Source of the DNA: an uncultured Eubacteriales bacterium
Lineage (GTDB): Bacteria; Bacillota; Clostridia; Oscillospirales; Acutalibacteraceae
Reading direction: 5' to 3'
NCBI GenBank assembly: GCA_905198155.1
Contig: CAJKBQ010000058.1
Location: forward strand, 1 to 9,512
Length of the DNA stretch: 9,512 nt
Shown: positions 1 to 6,676 of the stretch, piece after piece
Position numbering within the stretch: the first letter of the stretch is position 1
Layout: each line of letters opens with the position of its first letter
Translations under genes and position numbers: made by a program
Notes under the pieces: generated by a model
Database searches by the model: none
The model's input: only the letters and a program-made list of their open reading frames with translations
Told to the model about the DNA's origin: nothing

Positions 1-77
1 GCTGCGGCCGAAAGCAACTCCCTCAGCCTCTCGGCAGCTCCCTCGCGAGGGAGCCGGGTATTGAAAGATCTATGTAG
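1..77. repeat. 77-bp intergenic repeat, copy 1, with palindromic core
   Basis: This 77-bp block recurs exactly at 149-225 and may extend left of the window. Its core, 37-54 (GCTCCCTCGCGAGGGAGC), is a perfect 18-bp palindrome able to form a hairpin in either strand. The sequence after the block (78-120) also resembles, with divergence, the sequence after copy 2, so the true repeat unit is longer than the identical part. Similar CTCCCTC...GAGGGAG palindromic repeats are abundant between genes in Oscillospirales genomes (from memory, not checked here). A role as a mobile miniature element or in mRNA end-processing is speculation. Confidence 0.85.
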
Positions 78-148
78 TAGGAGAATTTTTTCGGCCGCTG
101 GGAAGCCCCTCTCCGCTCGGCTGTTGAGAATGCGCAACGTGTGGAATC

Positions 149-225
149 GCTGCGGCCGAAAGCAACTCCCTCAGCCTCTCGGCAGCTCCCTCGCGAGGGA
201 GCCGGGTATTGAAAGATCTATGTAG
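149..225. repeat. 77-bp intergenic repeat, copy 2
   Basis: Exact second copy of the block at 1-77, offset by 148 bp, with its palindromic core at 185-202. The spacer at 78-148 has no convincing gene. The minus strand is open for 69 codons across both copies (70-279), but the peptide is repeat-derived, arginine/proline/leucine-rich and internally duplicated (GLPFGPKR and GLPSGRK), so I do not call it a gene. Apart from the two repeats and the terminator to the right, positions 1-336 hold nothing I recognise. Confidence 0.85.
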
Positions 226-280
226 GCGGGAAATCCGTTTTGGGCCGAATGGAAGACCTTTTTCCGCGAAATAAACCAAA

Positions 281-324
281 ACATCCCCGGAACGGCGCTT
301 GTGGGAAAGCCGCTCCGGGGATGT
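281..324 (-). terminator. Intrinsic terminator of the ThuA-domain gene
   Basis: Arms 281-296 and 309-324 pair over 16 bp. In the minus-strand RNA every pair holds, one being a G-U wobble; in the plus-strand RNA that position is an A/C mismatch, which fits minus-strand use. On the minus strand the stem is followed by a T-rich run (TTTTGGTTTATTT). It begins 12 nt after the stop codon of the gene at 337-1047. Confidence 0.85.
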
Positions 325-336
325 GTTTTTGGGGAA

Positions 337-1047
337 TTACTCCACAGCCGTCACATGCGGGCAGCTGGGGGCCTGGCGCTTCACCGGCGCGACGTAGCGC
401 ACGGCATTGCGGATGATGCGCTGCACCGTCGGGTTGTAGTACGTCGGGAAGCTTTCGTGGCCGGGCTGGAAGTAGAAGATTTTGCCCAAGCCGCGGCGGT
501 AGACCACGCCGCTGCGGAACACGTCGCCGCCTTTGAACCAGCCGAGCAGCACCGTCTCGTCCGGCTCCGGAATGTCAAACGGCTCGCCGTAGGTTTCTTC
601 TGCGTCCAGCACGAACGACCGGTCATCGATGCCCTGGACGATCGGGTGCGCCGGATTCACGATCCAGACCCGCTCGCGCTCGTTGTCCTCGTGCCAGCAC
701 AGGTTGCACGTGGTGCCCAGCAGGCGGCGCATCGGCTTCGAGTGATGCCCCGAGTGCAGGAAGATGATCCCCATCCCGGACATGACCGCGTAGTGAACGC
801 GATCCACCACTTCGTCCGGCACCTGCCCGTGCGCCATGTGCCCCCACCACAGCAGCACGTCGGTGTGATCCAGCACATCCTGCGTGAGGCCGCAGTCCGG
901 CATATCCAGCGTTGCGGTGCGCACGTCGATATCGTCGCATTTCAGAAAATCGGCAATCGCCTGATGAATCCCGTTGGGATAAATCTTCGCGACCACTTCG
1001 CTTTCTTTTTCGTGTTTGAATTCGTTCCATACCGTTACATGGAGCAT
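337..1047 (-). CDS. ThuA-domain protein (trehalose-utilization-like, class I amidotransferase fold)
   Basis: A 236-residue protein matching the ThuA domain over nearly its full length. Recognisable family landmarks are WWGH (67-70), the strand-turn GMGIIFLHSGHHSK (91-104), the charged stretch HEDNERERVW (119-128), NPAHPIVQGI (131-140), EETYGEPF (150-157) and FQPGHES (193-199). ThuA was named from rhizobial trehalose/sucrose use, and related proteins sit in many sugar-catabolism loci, but the reaction of this clade is not settled. No signal peptide or membrane segment is visible, so it is probably cytoplasmic. The ATG at 1047 has AAAGGCGGG about 9 nt upstream. It forms a single-gene unit with its own promoter and terminator. 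A near-perfect palindrome in its leader suggests repression or induction by a dimeric regulator. Domain call is confident; biochemical role is unknown. Confidence 0.9.
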   Translation of the reverse strand: MLHVTVWNEFKHEKESEVVAKIYPNGIHQAIADFLKCDDIDVRTATLDMPDCGLTQDVLDHTDVLLWWGHMAHGQVPDEVVDRVHYAVMSGMGIIFLHSGHHSKPMRRLLGTTCNLCWHEDNERERVWIVNPAHPIVQGIDDRSFVLDAEETYGEPFDIPEPDETVLLGWFKGGDVFRSGVVYRRGLGKIFYFQPGHESFPTYYNPTVQRIIRNAVRYVAPVKRQAPSCPHVTAVE

Positions 1048-1086
1048 AATTTGAACCCGCCTTTCTCATTCTCTTTGCCAATTTAT

Positions 1087-1105
1087 ATATGACACAGTGC
1101 CATAT
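1087..1105. promoter_or_regulatory. 19-bp palindrome, candidate operator in the ThuA leader
   Basis: ATATGACACAGTGCCATAT is an odd-centred inverted repeat in which 8 of 9 base pairs are symmetric. It lies about 40-55 nt downstream of the expected transcription start and about 40 nt upstream of the ThuA start codon. That position suits a roadblock repressor site. Which regulator binds is not shown by the sequence; the IclR and LacI regulators in this window are only candidates. Confidence 0.5.
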
Positions 1106-1148
1106 GTTGCGATTTTGCGCCGGGCGCGCCGACGCATCGTCTATCACT

Positions 1149-1177
1149 ATTTTACCGATCCATTCGCGAATTGTCAA
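1149..1177 (-). promoter_or_regulatory. Sigma-A promoter of the ThuA-domain gene
   Basis: On the minus strand a perfect -35 TTGACA (1177-1172) is followed by a 17-bp spacer and the -10 TAAAAT (1154-1149). The expected start is near 1142, giving a leader of roughly 95 nt that contains the palindrome at 1087-1105. The promoter lies downstream of the hairpin that ends the potassium operon, so ThuA is expressed independently of it. Confidence 0.8.
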
Positions 1178-1189
1178 CCCCAAAAAGCG

Positions 1190-1221
1190 AAAAACAGTGC
1201 CGAATTTTCGACACTGTTTTT
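1190..1221 (-). terminator. Intrinsic terminator of the potassium-uptake operon
   Basis: AAAAACAGTG (1190-1199) pairs with CACTGTTTTT (1212-1221), with a further inner CGAA/TTCG pairing across one mismatch. The A-rich and T-rich flanks make it usable in either direction. It starts 18 nt after the ktrA-like stop codon and precedes the ThuA promoter, so its main job is probably ending the minus-strand potassium operon. Confidence 0.75.
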
Positions 1222-1239
1222 GGTAAATTGTACTGAAAT

Positions 1240-1887
1240 TCATGTTTTTCCGACGAGCGCATAAATCGTTTCCGTCTGCCCCATCACCATCAAATGCTCG
1301 TCTTTGCGGAACACATAATCCGGGCCGGGCATCACAATTTTGCCGTCTTTTTTGATCCCCAGGATGCTCAATTGGTAGCGCGCACGCACGTTGACCGCCG
1401 CGATGCTGCGCCCCAGCCACGGGTCCGGCGGCGTCATTTCAAAGATGGCATATTCATCCGACAGCTGGATGAAGTCGAACACGCTGTCGTGACTGATGGC
1501 CATGGCGCTGCGCTCGGCGATGTCCCGCTCGGGGTAGATCACTTCGTCCGCGCCGTTGCGGCGGAGGAATTTCGCCTGGATATCGGTGGACGCCAGGCTG
1601 ATGACCCGGCGGGCGCCCATTTCGTGCAGCTGGTTCGTGATTTCCAAGCTGCTTTGGAAGTCGCCCGGAATGCACACGATGCACGCGTCGAAGTCCGCCG
1701 GGCCGAACGATTCCAGCACTTCGCGGCGCGCGCAGTTTCCGATTTTGACCGACGTGGCACAGTCCAGCAGGCCGGTCAGCTTGTCCTCGTCTTCGTCCAC
1801 GATCATCACTTCGTTGCCCAGCCGCATCAGGTCGCGGCAGAGCAGCGCACCGAATTTGCCTGCGCCGATCATCAAAATGGATTTCAT
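1240..1887 (-). CDS. ktrA: KtrA/TrkA-type potassium channel regulatory subunit (RCK protein)
   Basis: A 215-residue cytosolic gating protein of a Ktr-type potassium uptake system. The N-terminal RCK_N Rossmann domain (about 1-125) has the dinucleotide loop G8-A-G-K-F-G13 and an acidic D31 at the end of the second strand, where family members hold nucleotide ribose (ATP/ADP or NAD). The C-terminal RCK_C domain (about 135-215) is the region that binds cyclic di-AMP in some Gram-positive KtrA proteins; whether it does so here cannot be told by eye. The length matches KtrA (about 220 residues) and not the doubled TrkA of proteobacteria. AAAGGAT lies 7 nt before the ATG. The gene starts 22 nt after the end of the channel gene at 1910-3250, so the two are surely cotranscribed. 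Confidence 0.93.
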   Translation of the reverse strand: MKSILMIGAGKFGALLCRDLMRLGNEVMIVDEDEDKLTGLLDCATSVKIGNCARREVLESFGPADFDACIVCIPGDFQSSLEITNQLHEMGARRVISLASTDIQAKFLRRNGADEVIYPERDIAERSAMAISHDSVFDFIQLSDEYAIFEMTPPDPWLGRSIAAVNVRARYQLSILGIKKDGKIVMPGPDYVFRKDEHLMVMGQTETIYALVGKT

Positions 1888-1909
1888 ATCTGTGATCCTT
1901 TCCCAAAAA

Positions 1910-3250
1910 TCATCCGATTACAATCGATTCCACCGGATCGCGGACGTCCGGCGGGGGCTTGCGCTCCGTCAGCGCGATGGCGAACGACAGGCTGCCCACC
2001 CGGCCGCAATACATCAGCAGCATCACCACAGCGCGCGACGGGGCGCTCAGGGCGCGCGTGATGCCGGTGCTCATCCCGACGGTACCGACGGCCGAGAAGG
2101 TTTCCAGCAGGACGTCGGTCAGCGGCAGGCCGTCCGCCGCGGTAATCCACAGCGCGCCCAACAGCGCCAGCGACAGATTGGTGAACGCCACCACGCACGC
2201 TTTCGGCACGGTATCCGGCGCAATCCGGCGGCCGAATGCGCCGAACGTCCGGCGGCGGCGCACATACGACGCGGCGCAGCACAGCAGCACGGCGATGGTG
2301 GTCGTTTTGACGCCGCCGGCGGTGGAGCCGGGGCTGCCACCGATGAACATCAGCACGAGGGTCAGCAGCTTGCCGCCGTCGGACAGCTGCGCCAGGTCTA
2401 CCGTATTGAACCCGGCGGTGCGCGGCGTGACGGCGCTGAACAGGGCGGTCAGCAGCCGCCCGCCCCAATGCATCCCCGCGCCGGTGGCGCTGCGTTCCAG
2501 CAGCAGGAACAGCGCGGTGCCGCCGAGCGTGAGGGCAGCCGTCATGGTCAGCGCCAGCTTGCTGTGCAGGCGGTAGCGGCGGAAATGCAGCCGAAAACGC
2601 GCCATGTCGCTCCAGACCAGGAATCCGACGCCGCCGGTCAGAATCAGTGCCGACACCGTCAGGACGACCAGCGGATCCTGCGCATACGGGGTCAGCGAGC
2701 CATACGGCGCAAAGCAGCCCATCAGGTCAAACCCGGCGTTGCAGAATGCCGACACGGCGTGAAACACGCCATAGGCGATGCCGCGCGCAAAACCGAACTG
2801 CGGGCAGAACCGGATCGACAGCAGCACAGCGCCAATCCCCTCCACGCACGCCGTCCCGCTGATGATTTGGCGGGTGAGTTGGAGGATGCCGCCGATTTGC
2901 GTGGTGTTGATGCTTTCGGACAGCGTTTCCCGCGTGCGCAGCCCGATTCGGCGGCGCATCAGCAGGAAAAACCAGGTGGCGATCGTCATAAAGCCCAGCC
3001 CGCCGACCTGAATCAGCACCAGCAGCACGCCGCGCCCGAACCACGACCAGTGGGTGAACGTATCGACCACGACCAGCCCGGTGACGCACGCGGCGGACAC
3101 CGCCGTGAACAGCGCGTCCGGCAAGGAAGTCCAGCGGCCGCTGCGCGACGATATGGGCAGCACAAGCAGCGCCGTGCCTGCTGCAATCAGCAGCAGAAAT
3201 CCCATGGCAATGATTTGCGTGTACGATGCACGCTTTCGCCGGATGTTCAT
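1910..3250 (-). CDS. ktrB: KtrB/TrkH-type potassium-translocating channel subunit
   Basis: A 446-residue polytopic membrane protein (KtrB is usually about 445) that moves K+, probably driven by or coupled to Na+ in related systems, under control of the adjacent RCK subunit. All four pore loops are visible: ACVTGL near 54-59, FCNAGF at 169-174, TPRTAGFNT at 275-283 and GTVGMSTG at 389-396, each with its filter glycine. GGSPGSTAGGVKTT (304-317) forms the flexible intramembrane loop typical of KtrB, and YCGRVGSLSF (414-423) is the conserved C-terminal segment. I start it at the ATG at 3250, because AAAGGAG (3256-3262) lies 5 nt upstream. An in-frame ATG at 3268 would add six residues but has no ribosome site. 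Gene order here is ktrB then ktrA, reversed relative to Bacillus ktrAB. Confidence 0.95.
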   Translation of the reverse strand: MNIRRKRASYTQIIAMGFLLLIAAGTALLVLPISSRSGRWTSLPDALFTAVSAACVTGLVVVDTFTHWSWFGRGVLLVLIQVGGLGFMTIATWFFLLMRRRIGLRTRETLSESINTTQIGGILQLTRQIISGTACVEGIGAVLLSIRFCPQFGFARGIAYGVFHAVSAFCNAGFDLMGCFAPYGSLTPYAQDPLVVLTVSALILTGGVGFLVWSDMARFRLHFRRYRLHSKLALTMTAALTLGGTALFLLLERSATGAGMHWGGRLLTALFSAVTPRTAGFNTVDLAQLSDGGKLLTLVLMFIGGSPGSTAGGVKTTTIAVLLCCAASYVRRRRTFGAFGRRIAPDTVPKACVVAFTNLSLALLGALWITAADGLPLTDVLLETFSAVGTVGMSTGITRALSAPSRAVVMLLMYCGRVGSLSFAIALTERKPPPDVRDPVESIVIG

Positions 3251-3299
3251 GGACGCTCCTTTCGGCATTTGTGGTGAATATTGGGGATTTTGAGGGGCG

Positions 3300-3317
3300 A
3301 CGATACGGACGTATCGT
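3300..3317. promoter_or_regulatory. 18-bp palindrome between the small membrane protein gene and ktrB
   Basis: ACGATACGGACGTATCGT is symmetric in 8 of 9 pairs, with only the central GA breaking it. It occupies the 73-nt gap (3251-3323) inside the potassium operon, 7 nt past the upstream stop codon. No T-run follows on the minus strand, so it is not a standard terminator. It could be an mRNA-processing or stability hairpin, a partial attenuator, or a protein site. Confidence 0.4.
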
Positions 3318-3323
3318 TCGGCG

Positions 3324-3725
3324 TTACAGCGGACTTTGCAGCTGGCGCAGCCGCCGCACGGCTTCCCACGCGCCGCACACCAGCACGGCGATAATCGTTG
3401 CGAGCAGCCCGGTTTGCATCACGTCGTACGATTGTTCCAGCTGCCGCACCGTCGGTATTTCCGCACCGGTCGCCAGGCGCGACACGATGACACGGAAGTT
3501 ATCGGTTTCGCGAATCACCAGCGCGGTGCTATTGTTATTCATGATGGCATTCAGCTTTTCCGTCTGCTCAATCTGCGCGTTCAGCAGCGCCATCATCCCG
3601 TAAAAATAGGCCGACGCCAGCGCAGCGGTCGCCGTTGCGGCCGGAAACCGCGGGTGTTTCCACAGCGAAAATGCGACGGCTGCCGCAAATATCACCGTCG
3701 GGATGATCCAGAACCAGGGATTCAT
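3324..3725 (-). CDS. Small membrane protein of unknown function, first gene of the potassium operon
   Basis: I do not recognise this 133-residue protein. By eye it has three hydrophobic segments (about 4-21, 28-48 and 104-122). They enclose a polar loop of about 54 residues (49-102) containing QIEQTEKLNAIMNNNSTALV, and a short basic tail (EAVRRLRQLQ) follows the last segment. By the positive-inside rule the tail and the 22-27 loop (WKHPRF) are probably cytoplasmic, which would put the polar loop outside; this is inference. The ATG at 3725 has AAAGGAG 8 nt upstream and follows the divergent promoter directly, so it is well supported as a gene. It is transcribed 73 nt ahead of ktrB, suggesting a partner or modulator of the channel, but nothing in the sequence proves this. 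Confidence 0.8.
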   Translation of the reverse strand: MNPWFWIIPTVIFAAAVAFSLWKHPRFPAATATAALASAYFYGMMALLNAQIEQTEKLNAIMNNNSTALVIRETDNFRVIVSRLATGAEIPTVRQLEQSYDVMQTGLLATIIAVLVCGAWEAVRRLRQLQSPL

Positions 3726-3762
3726 ACGTTTCTCTCCTTTCGGAATAGAATCTTACTATTAC

Positions 3763-3791
3763 ATGATAACGGTTTTTGCACGAATTGTCAA
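3763..3791 (-). promoter_or_regulatory. Sigma-A promoter of the potassium-uptake operon
   Basis: Minus-strand -35 TTGACA (3791-3786), 17-bp spacer, -10 TATCAT (3768-3763). It would start transcription near 3756 and give a leader of about 30 nt before the small membrane protein gene. It stands back to back with the plus-strand promoter at 3823-3851. The leader is too short for a cyclic-di-AMP riboswitch of the type found ahead of Bacillus ktrAB. Confidence 0.75.
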
Positions 3792-3822
3792 GGTTTATTC
3801 CGAAATTTCCGGTTCATTTTGC

Positions 3823-3851
3823 TTGACGGGGCGGCCGCAATATGCTATAAT
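3823..3851 (+). promoter_or_regulatory. Sigma-A promoter of the alkD-like gene
   Basis: TTGACG (3823-3828), 17-bp spacer, perfect TATAAT (3846-3851). The expected start is near 3858, about 28 nt before the ATG at 3886. No operator-like symmetry is obvious, so expression may be constitutive. Confidence 0.8.
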
Positions 3852-3885
3852 ATTCATGAATTTGATTTCGTATGGAGGGCTTTGC

Positions 3886-4569
3886 ATGGCATCCACTGTT
3901 TCGGCGGCGCTGTTCGCGCTGCAAGACCCGGCGTACCGGGCATTTCACTGCAAGCTGATCCCGACGATCGACCCCGGCCGGGTGATCGGCGTGCGCACCC
4001 CGGTGCTGCGGCAATTCGCCCGCAGGTTTGCGCAAACCGACGGGGCCGCGCCGTTTTTGCAGCAGCTGCCGCACCATTATTATGAGGAAAATAACCTGCA
4101 TGCATTCCTGCTGGAACAGATTCGGGATTTTGACGCGTGCGCGGCGGCGGTCGATGCGTTTTTGCCGTTTGTGGACAACTGGGCGACGTGCGACGCGCTC
4201 AAACCGCCGGCGCTGGGCAAGAATTTACCGGCGCTGGATGCGCGGATGGACGGCTGGCTCCGCGCGGCGCATCCGTTCACGGTGCGGTTCGGGATCAATA
4301 TGCGGATGACGCACTTTTTGGGCGATGCGTTCCGCCCGGCGCAGGCCGCGGCGATTGCGGCGCTGCGGTCAGACGATTACTATGTCAGCATGGGCGCGGC
4401 GTGGTACTTCGCGACGGCGCTGGCGTTCCAGCGGGACGCGATCTGGCCGGTTTTCACCGCGCAGCAGCTGCCGGTCTGGACACACAACAAGGCCATCCGG
4501 AAATGCATCGAAAGCCGCCGGATTTCGGCGGCGGACAAGGCGGCGCTGCGGAAGATGCGGCGGCGGTGA
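3886..4569 (+). CDS. AlkD-like DNA alkylation repair glycosylase (HEAT-repeat family)
   Basis: A 227-residue protein of the DNA alkylation repair family, whose Bacillus cereus member AlkD excises N3- and N7-alkylated purines using stacked HEAT-like helices instead of base flipping. The sequence VDNWATCDAL (96-105) carries the W-x3-D pair (W99, D103) matching AlkD Trp109 and catalytic Asp113. R134 in VRFGINMRM and W173 in GAAWYFATAL are spaced like Arg148 and Trp187. So the known catalytic set appears intact. Length is close to that of AlkD (about 237). I choose the ATG at 3886, with GGAGGG (3874-3879) 6 nt upstream. The longer open frame upstream crosses the promoter, and the in-frame ATG at 3856 lies at or before the expected transcription start. 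It is the only plus-strand gene here, monocistronic and convergent with the glycyl radical enzyme gene. Confidence 0.9.
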   Translation: MASTVSAALFALQDPAYRAFHCKLIPTIDPGRVIGVRTPVLRQFARRFAQTDGAAPFLQQLPHHYYEENNLHAFLLEQIRDFDACAAAVDAFLPFVDNWATCDALKPPALGKNLPALDARMDGWLRAAHPFTVRFGINMRMTHFLGDAFRPAQAAAIAALRSDDYYVSMGAAWYFATALAFQRDAIWPVFTAQQLPVWTHNKAIRKCIESRRISAADKAALRKMRRR

Positions 4570-4618
4570 GTGGGGATATTCATCGCGAAAAACGGCCGCC
4601 TGTTCGGTGAATTACGGA

Positions 4619-6676
4619 TCAGCCGCCGTCCGCCTCCACGCGCTGCACGAATTCCAGCTGACTTTGCGGCGAGAGGGCGCTGAAATAAATGCTGAATCCG
4701 CCGACGCGCACCACCAGCCCGGCGTGGCGCTCCGGGTGCGCCATGGCGTCGCGCAGCAGTGCCGGGGACAGCGCATTGACCTGGAATTGCAGGCCGCCGC
4801 GCTGCAGATAGACCGAAATCAGCGTTCGGATTGCCGGTTTGCAGCGGCGGACGTTGTCCGGGGTGAAGTTGATGTCAAGCGGCTGACCGCCGTAGAATTG
4901 ATATTGCGGCAGTTTGGCAGCCGACAGCACCAGCGACGTCGCACCGGCCGGACGCGCTTCATTGACCGGCCCGGCGTTTTTGGCGAACGGCTGCCCGCCG
5001 CGCCGTCCATCAAACGTGGCGTGCCACGATGCGCCGTACCGGACGTTGGCATCCAGCGTGTGCAGCGACGGCAGATAATACACATTTCCGTGGTCCAACC
5101 GGCGGATTGACCGCTGCATGATATCCGCGACCCGAACGGCCACCGCGTCGGCGGCGCCGTTTTGGCCGTATTTGCTGCCCGATGCTAGGTCGCGGCGGAG
5201 GGTGTCGAACCCGTCGAAATTCGCCGCCACGGCCCGCAGCACTTCCGGGAGCGTATATTTTTTCCGGCGGAACACCCATTCGTTAATCGCATAAATGCCA
5301 TCGGCGCAGTTGACCATGCCCATACATTCGACCGTCACGTTGTGATACTGCGCGCCGGAGATGCGGTCGCAGCCTCTTTCGATGCAGTCTGCCGTCAGGA
5401 TGGAGGTGAACACGTCGGGGTCGCAGGCTTCGCTGTGCGCAGCCAGCGCTTCGTAGTGCGCGGCGCAGCGGTTGAGCAGCGCGCGGACGCACGTCTCAAA
5501 ATTCGTCAGCAGCGAATCCAAATCGTGCGGCGGCGGGCATTCGGCCAGGCGTTCGCCGCTTTGCAGCAACTGGCCGCCGTTCAGCGCGCATTCCAGCGCG
5601 GCAGGCGTCATGAACACGCAGCCCCACATACTGTTGAACTCCTGCCCGGCGATGCCGATGCCCATACAGCTGTTGACCGAGAAACGGCGGGCCGCGGCGG
5701 ACGGCAGCCCTTTTTCTTCCAGTGCGCGCACGCAGGACGCTTCACCGTAGAACGTCGGCTGCCCCATGGCGAACAGCCGTTCGTCGATCAGCGCGTCCCA
5801 CACGTCATCCGGCGTGCGGTCGGTGATGCGCGCCGCCAAAATCGGCGCGGGGAGAGCAAATTCGCTTTGACATTCGATCAGAAGCCGGGACAAGGCGTTG
5901 TACGATTCGCCGCCGACGTTCAGCGCGCACGCGCCGTCGGCATAGTCATTCAGCAGGCGGTAAAAGCTGCGGAACAGGCGTTTGGCTTCGTCCGGCGTAC
6001 CGCCGTCCCGCAGGAAAGATTCGTAATACGGCAGCAGATATGCATCGAGCCGTCCCAGTGAGATGCTGTACCACGCGTTTTCCGCCAGCGGAATCAGAAA
6101 GTGTATGATCCAGATTGATTGCAGCGCTTCGCGCAGCGTGCGCGCCGGTTCGTATGGCACTGCGGCGACCGCCCGTCGAATCTGGCGCCAGGTTTTACGC
6201 CGGTCAGCTGGGACGGATGCTTCTTTTTCGGCGGCAACGGCTTCCAGCCGTGCTGAAAAAGCCCGGACAACGGCAATCGTTGACTTCATCGCCCGCAGCG
6301 TGACAGATTCCGGGTGCGTGGCGCGCGCCGCGTCGATGCGGCGGTCGTACCCGGCCAGACCGCTTCGCAGGATCGTTCCGTAGTCGGCGCAGAGGTGCGC
6401 TTTGTCCACGGTCATGGTGCAGCCGAATGCGGCCGAAACCTGCGTACGCAGCACGTTGGCGTCCGCCGCGTCGGTATACGGGCGATCCGTCGGCGGCAGC
6501 GGCTTGCGGAACAGAAAACTGCCGAGCAGTTCGTCTGAATCGTCCGGCGCGATTTCCAGCTGCGCCAGCGCCAGCCGGAACGATTCGACGAAGCGTTCCG
6601 TTGGCGGCAGCACATTCAGGCGGTCGTAGCAAGTATTGCGCACATAGCGCGCCAAATCGCTGTTACACTTTTCCAT
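4619..6676 (-). CDS. Glycyl radical enzyme (pyruvate formate-lyase-like), atypical active-site motif
   Basis: A 685-residue member of the glycyl radical superfamily, whose oxygen-sensitive enzymes perform C-C, C-O, C-N or C-S cleavage in anaerobes. The PFL-type barrel is recognisable by ENAWYSISLGRLDAYLLPYY (199-218), LNVGGESYNALSRLL (252-266), GAQYHNVTVECMG (441-453), SKYGQNGAADAV (501-512) and FDGRRGGQPFAKNAGPVNEA (555-574). The glycyl radical site R657-V-G-G660-F lies 25 residues from the C-terminus, as in other family members. The putative thiyl cysteine is C337 in VNSCMGIGIAG; it is followed by Met-Gly, whereas dehydratases and arylacetate decarboxylase have Cys-x-Glu and pyruvate formate-lyase has Cys-Cys. 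The substrate is therefore open. Start is ATG 6676 with GGGGGAG (6684-6690) 7 nt upstream; it overlaps the end of the IclR gene by 14 nt, implying coupled translation. A GRE needs a radical-SAM activase, and none is in this window. Confidence 0.9.
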   Translation of the reverse strand: MEKCNSDLARYVRNTCYDRLNVLPPTERFVESFRLALAQLEIAPDDSDELLGSFLFRKPLPPTDRPYTDAADANVLRTQVSAAFGCTMTVDKAHLCADYGTILRSGLAGYDRRIDAARATHPESVTLRAMKSTIAVVRAFSARLEAVAAEKEASVPADRRKTWRQIRRAVAAVPYEPARTLREALQSIWIIHFLIPLAENAWYSISLGRLDAYLLPYYESFLRDGGTPDEAKRLFRSFYRLLNDYADGACALNVGGESYNALSRLLIECQSEFALPAPILAARITDRTPDDVWDALIDERLFAMGQPTFYGEASCVRALEEKGLPSAAARRFSVNSCMGIGIAGQEFNSMWGCVFMTPAALECALNGGQLLQSGERLAECPPPHDLDSLLTNFETCVRALLNRCAAHYEALAAHSEACDPDVFTSILTADCIERGCDRISGAQYHNVTVECMGMVNCADGIYAINEWVFRRKKYTLPEVLRAVAANFDGFDTLRRDLASGSKYGQNGAADAVAVRVADIMQRSIRRLDHGNVYYLPSLHTLDANVRYGASWHATFDGRRGGQPFAKNAGPVNEARPAGATSLVLSAAKLPQYQFYGGQPLDINFTPDNVRRCKPAIRTLISVYLQRGGLQFQVNALSPALLRDAMAHPERHAGLVVRVGGFSIYFSALSPQSQLEFVQRVEADGG

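Noticed and set aside
70..279. 69-codon minus-strand open frame across the repeats
   Set aside because: Encoded by the repeat itself, internally duplicated, and with no convincing ribosome binding site.
301..1092. 263-codon plus-strand open frame
   Set aside because: Antisense to the ThuA gene; begins inside the terminator hairpin and has a His/Arg/Val-rich shadow-type composition.
1556..3277. 573-codon plus-strand open frame
   Set aside because: It lies antisense to ktrB and the end of ktrA, which have full family motifs. Its peptide is Arg/Gln/Ala/His-rich low-complexity sequence, as expected from the reverse frame of a G+C-rich gene.
3726..3762. Possible cyclic-di-AMP riboswitch ahead of the potassium operon
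   Set aside because: Known examples precede Bacillus ktrAB, but the leader after the promoter here is only about 30 nt, far too short for that structure.
4570..4618. Terminator between the convergent alkD-like and glycyl radical enzyme genes
   Set aside because: The 49-bp gap has only a weak imperfect pairing of its ends (TTCATCG...GTGAA) and no T-run, so no intrinsic terminator can be supported.
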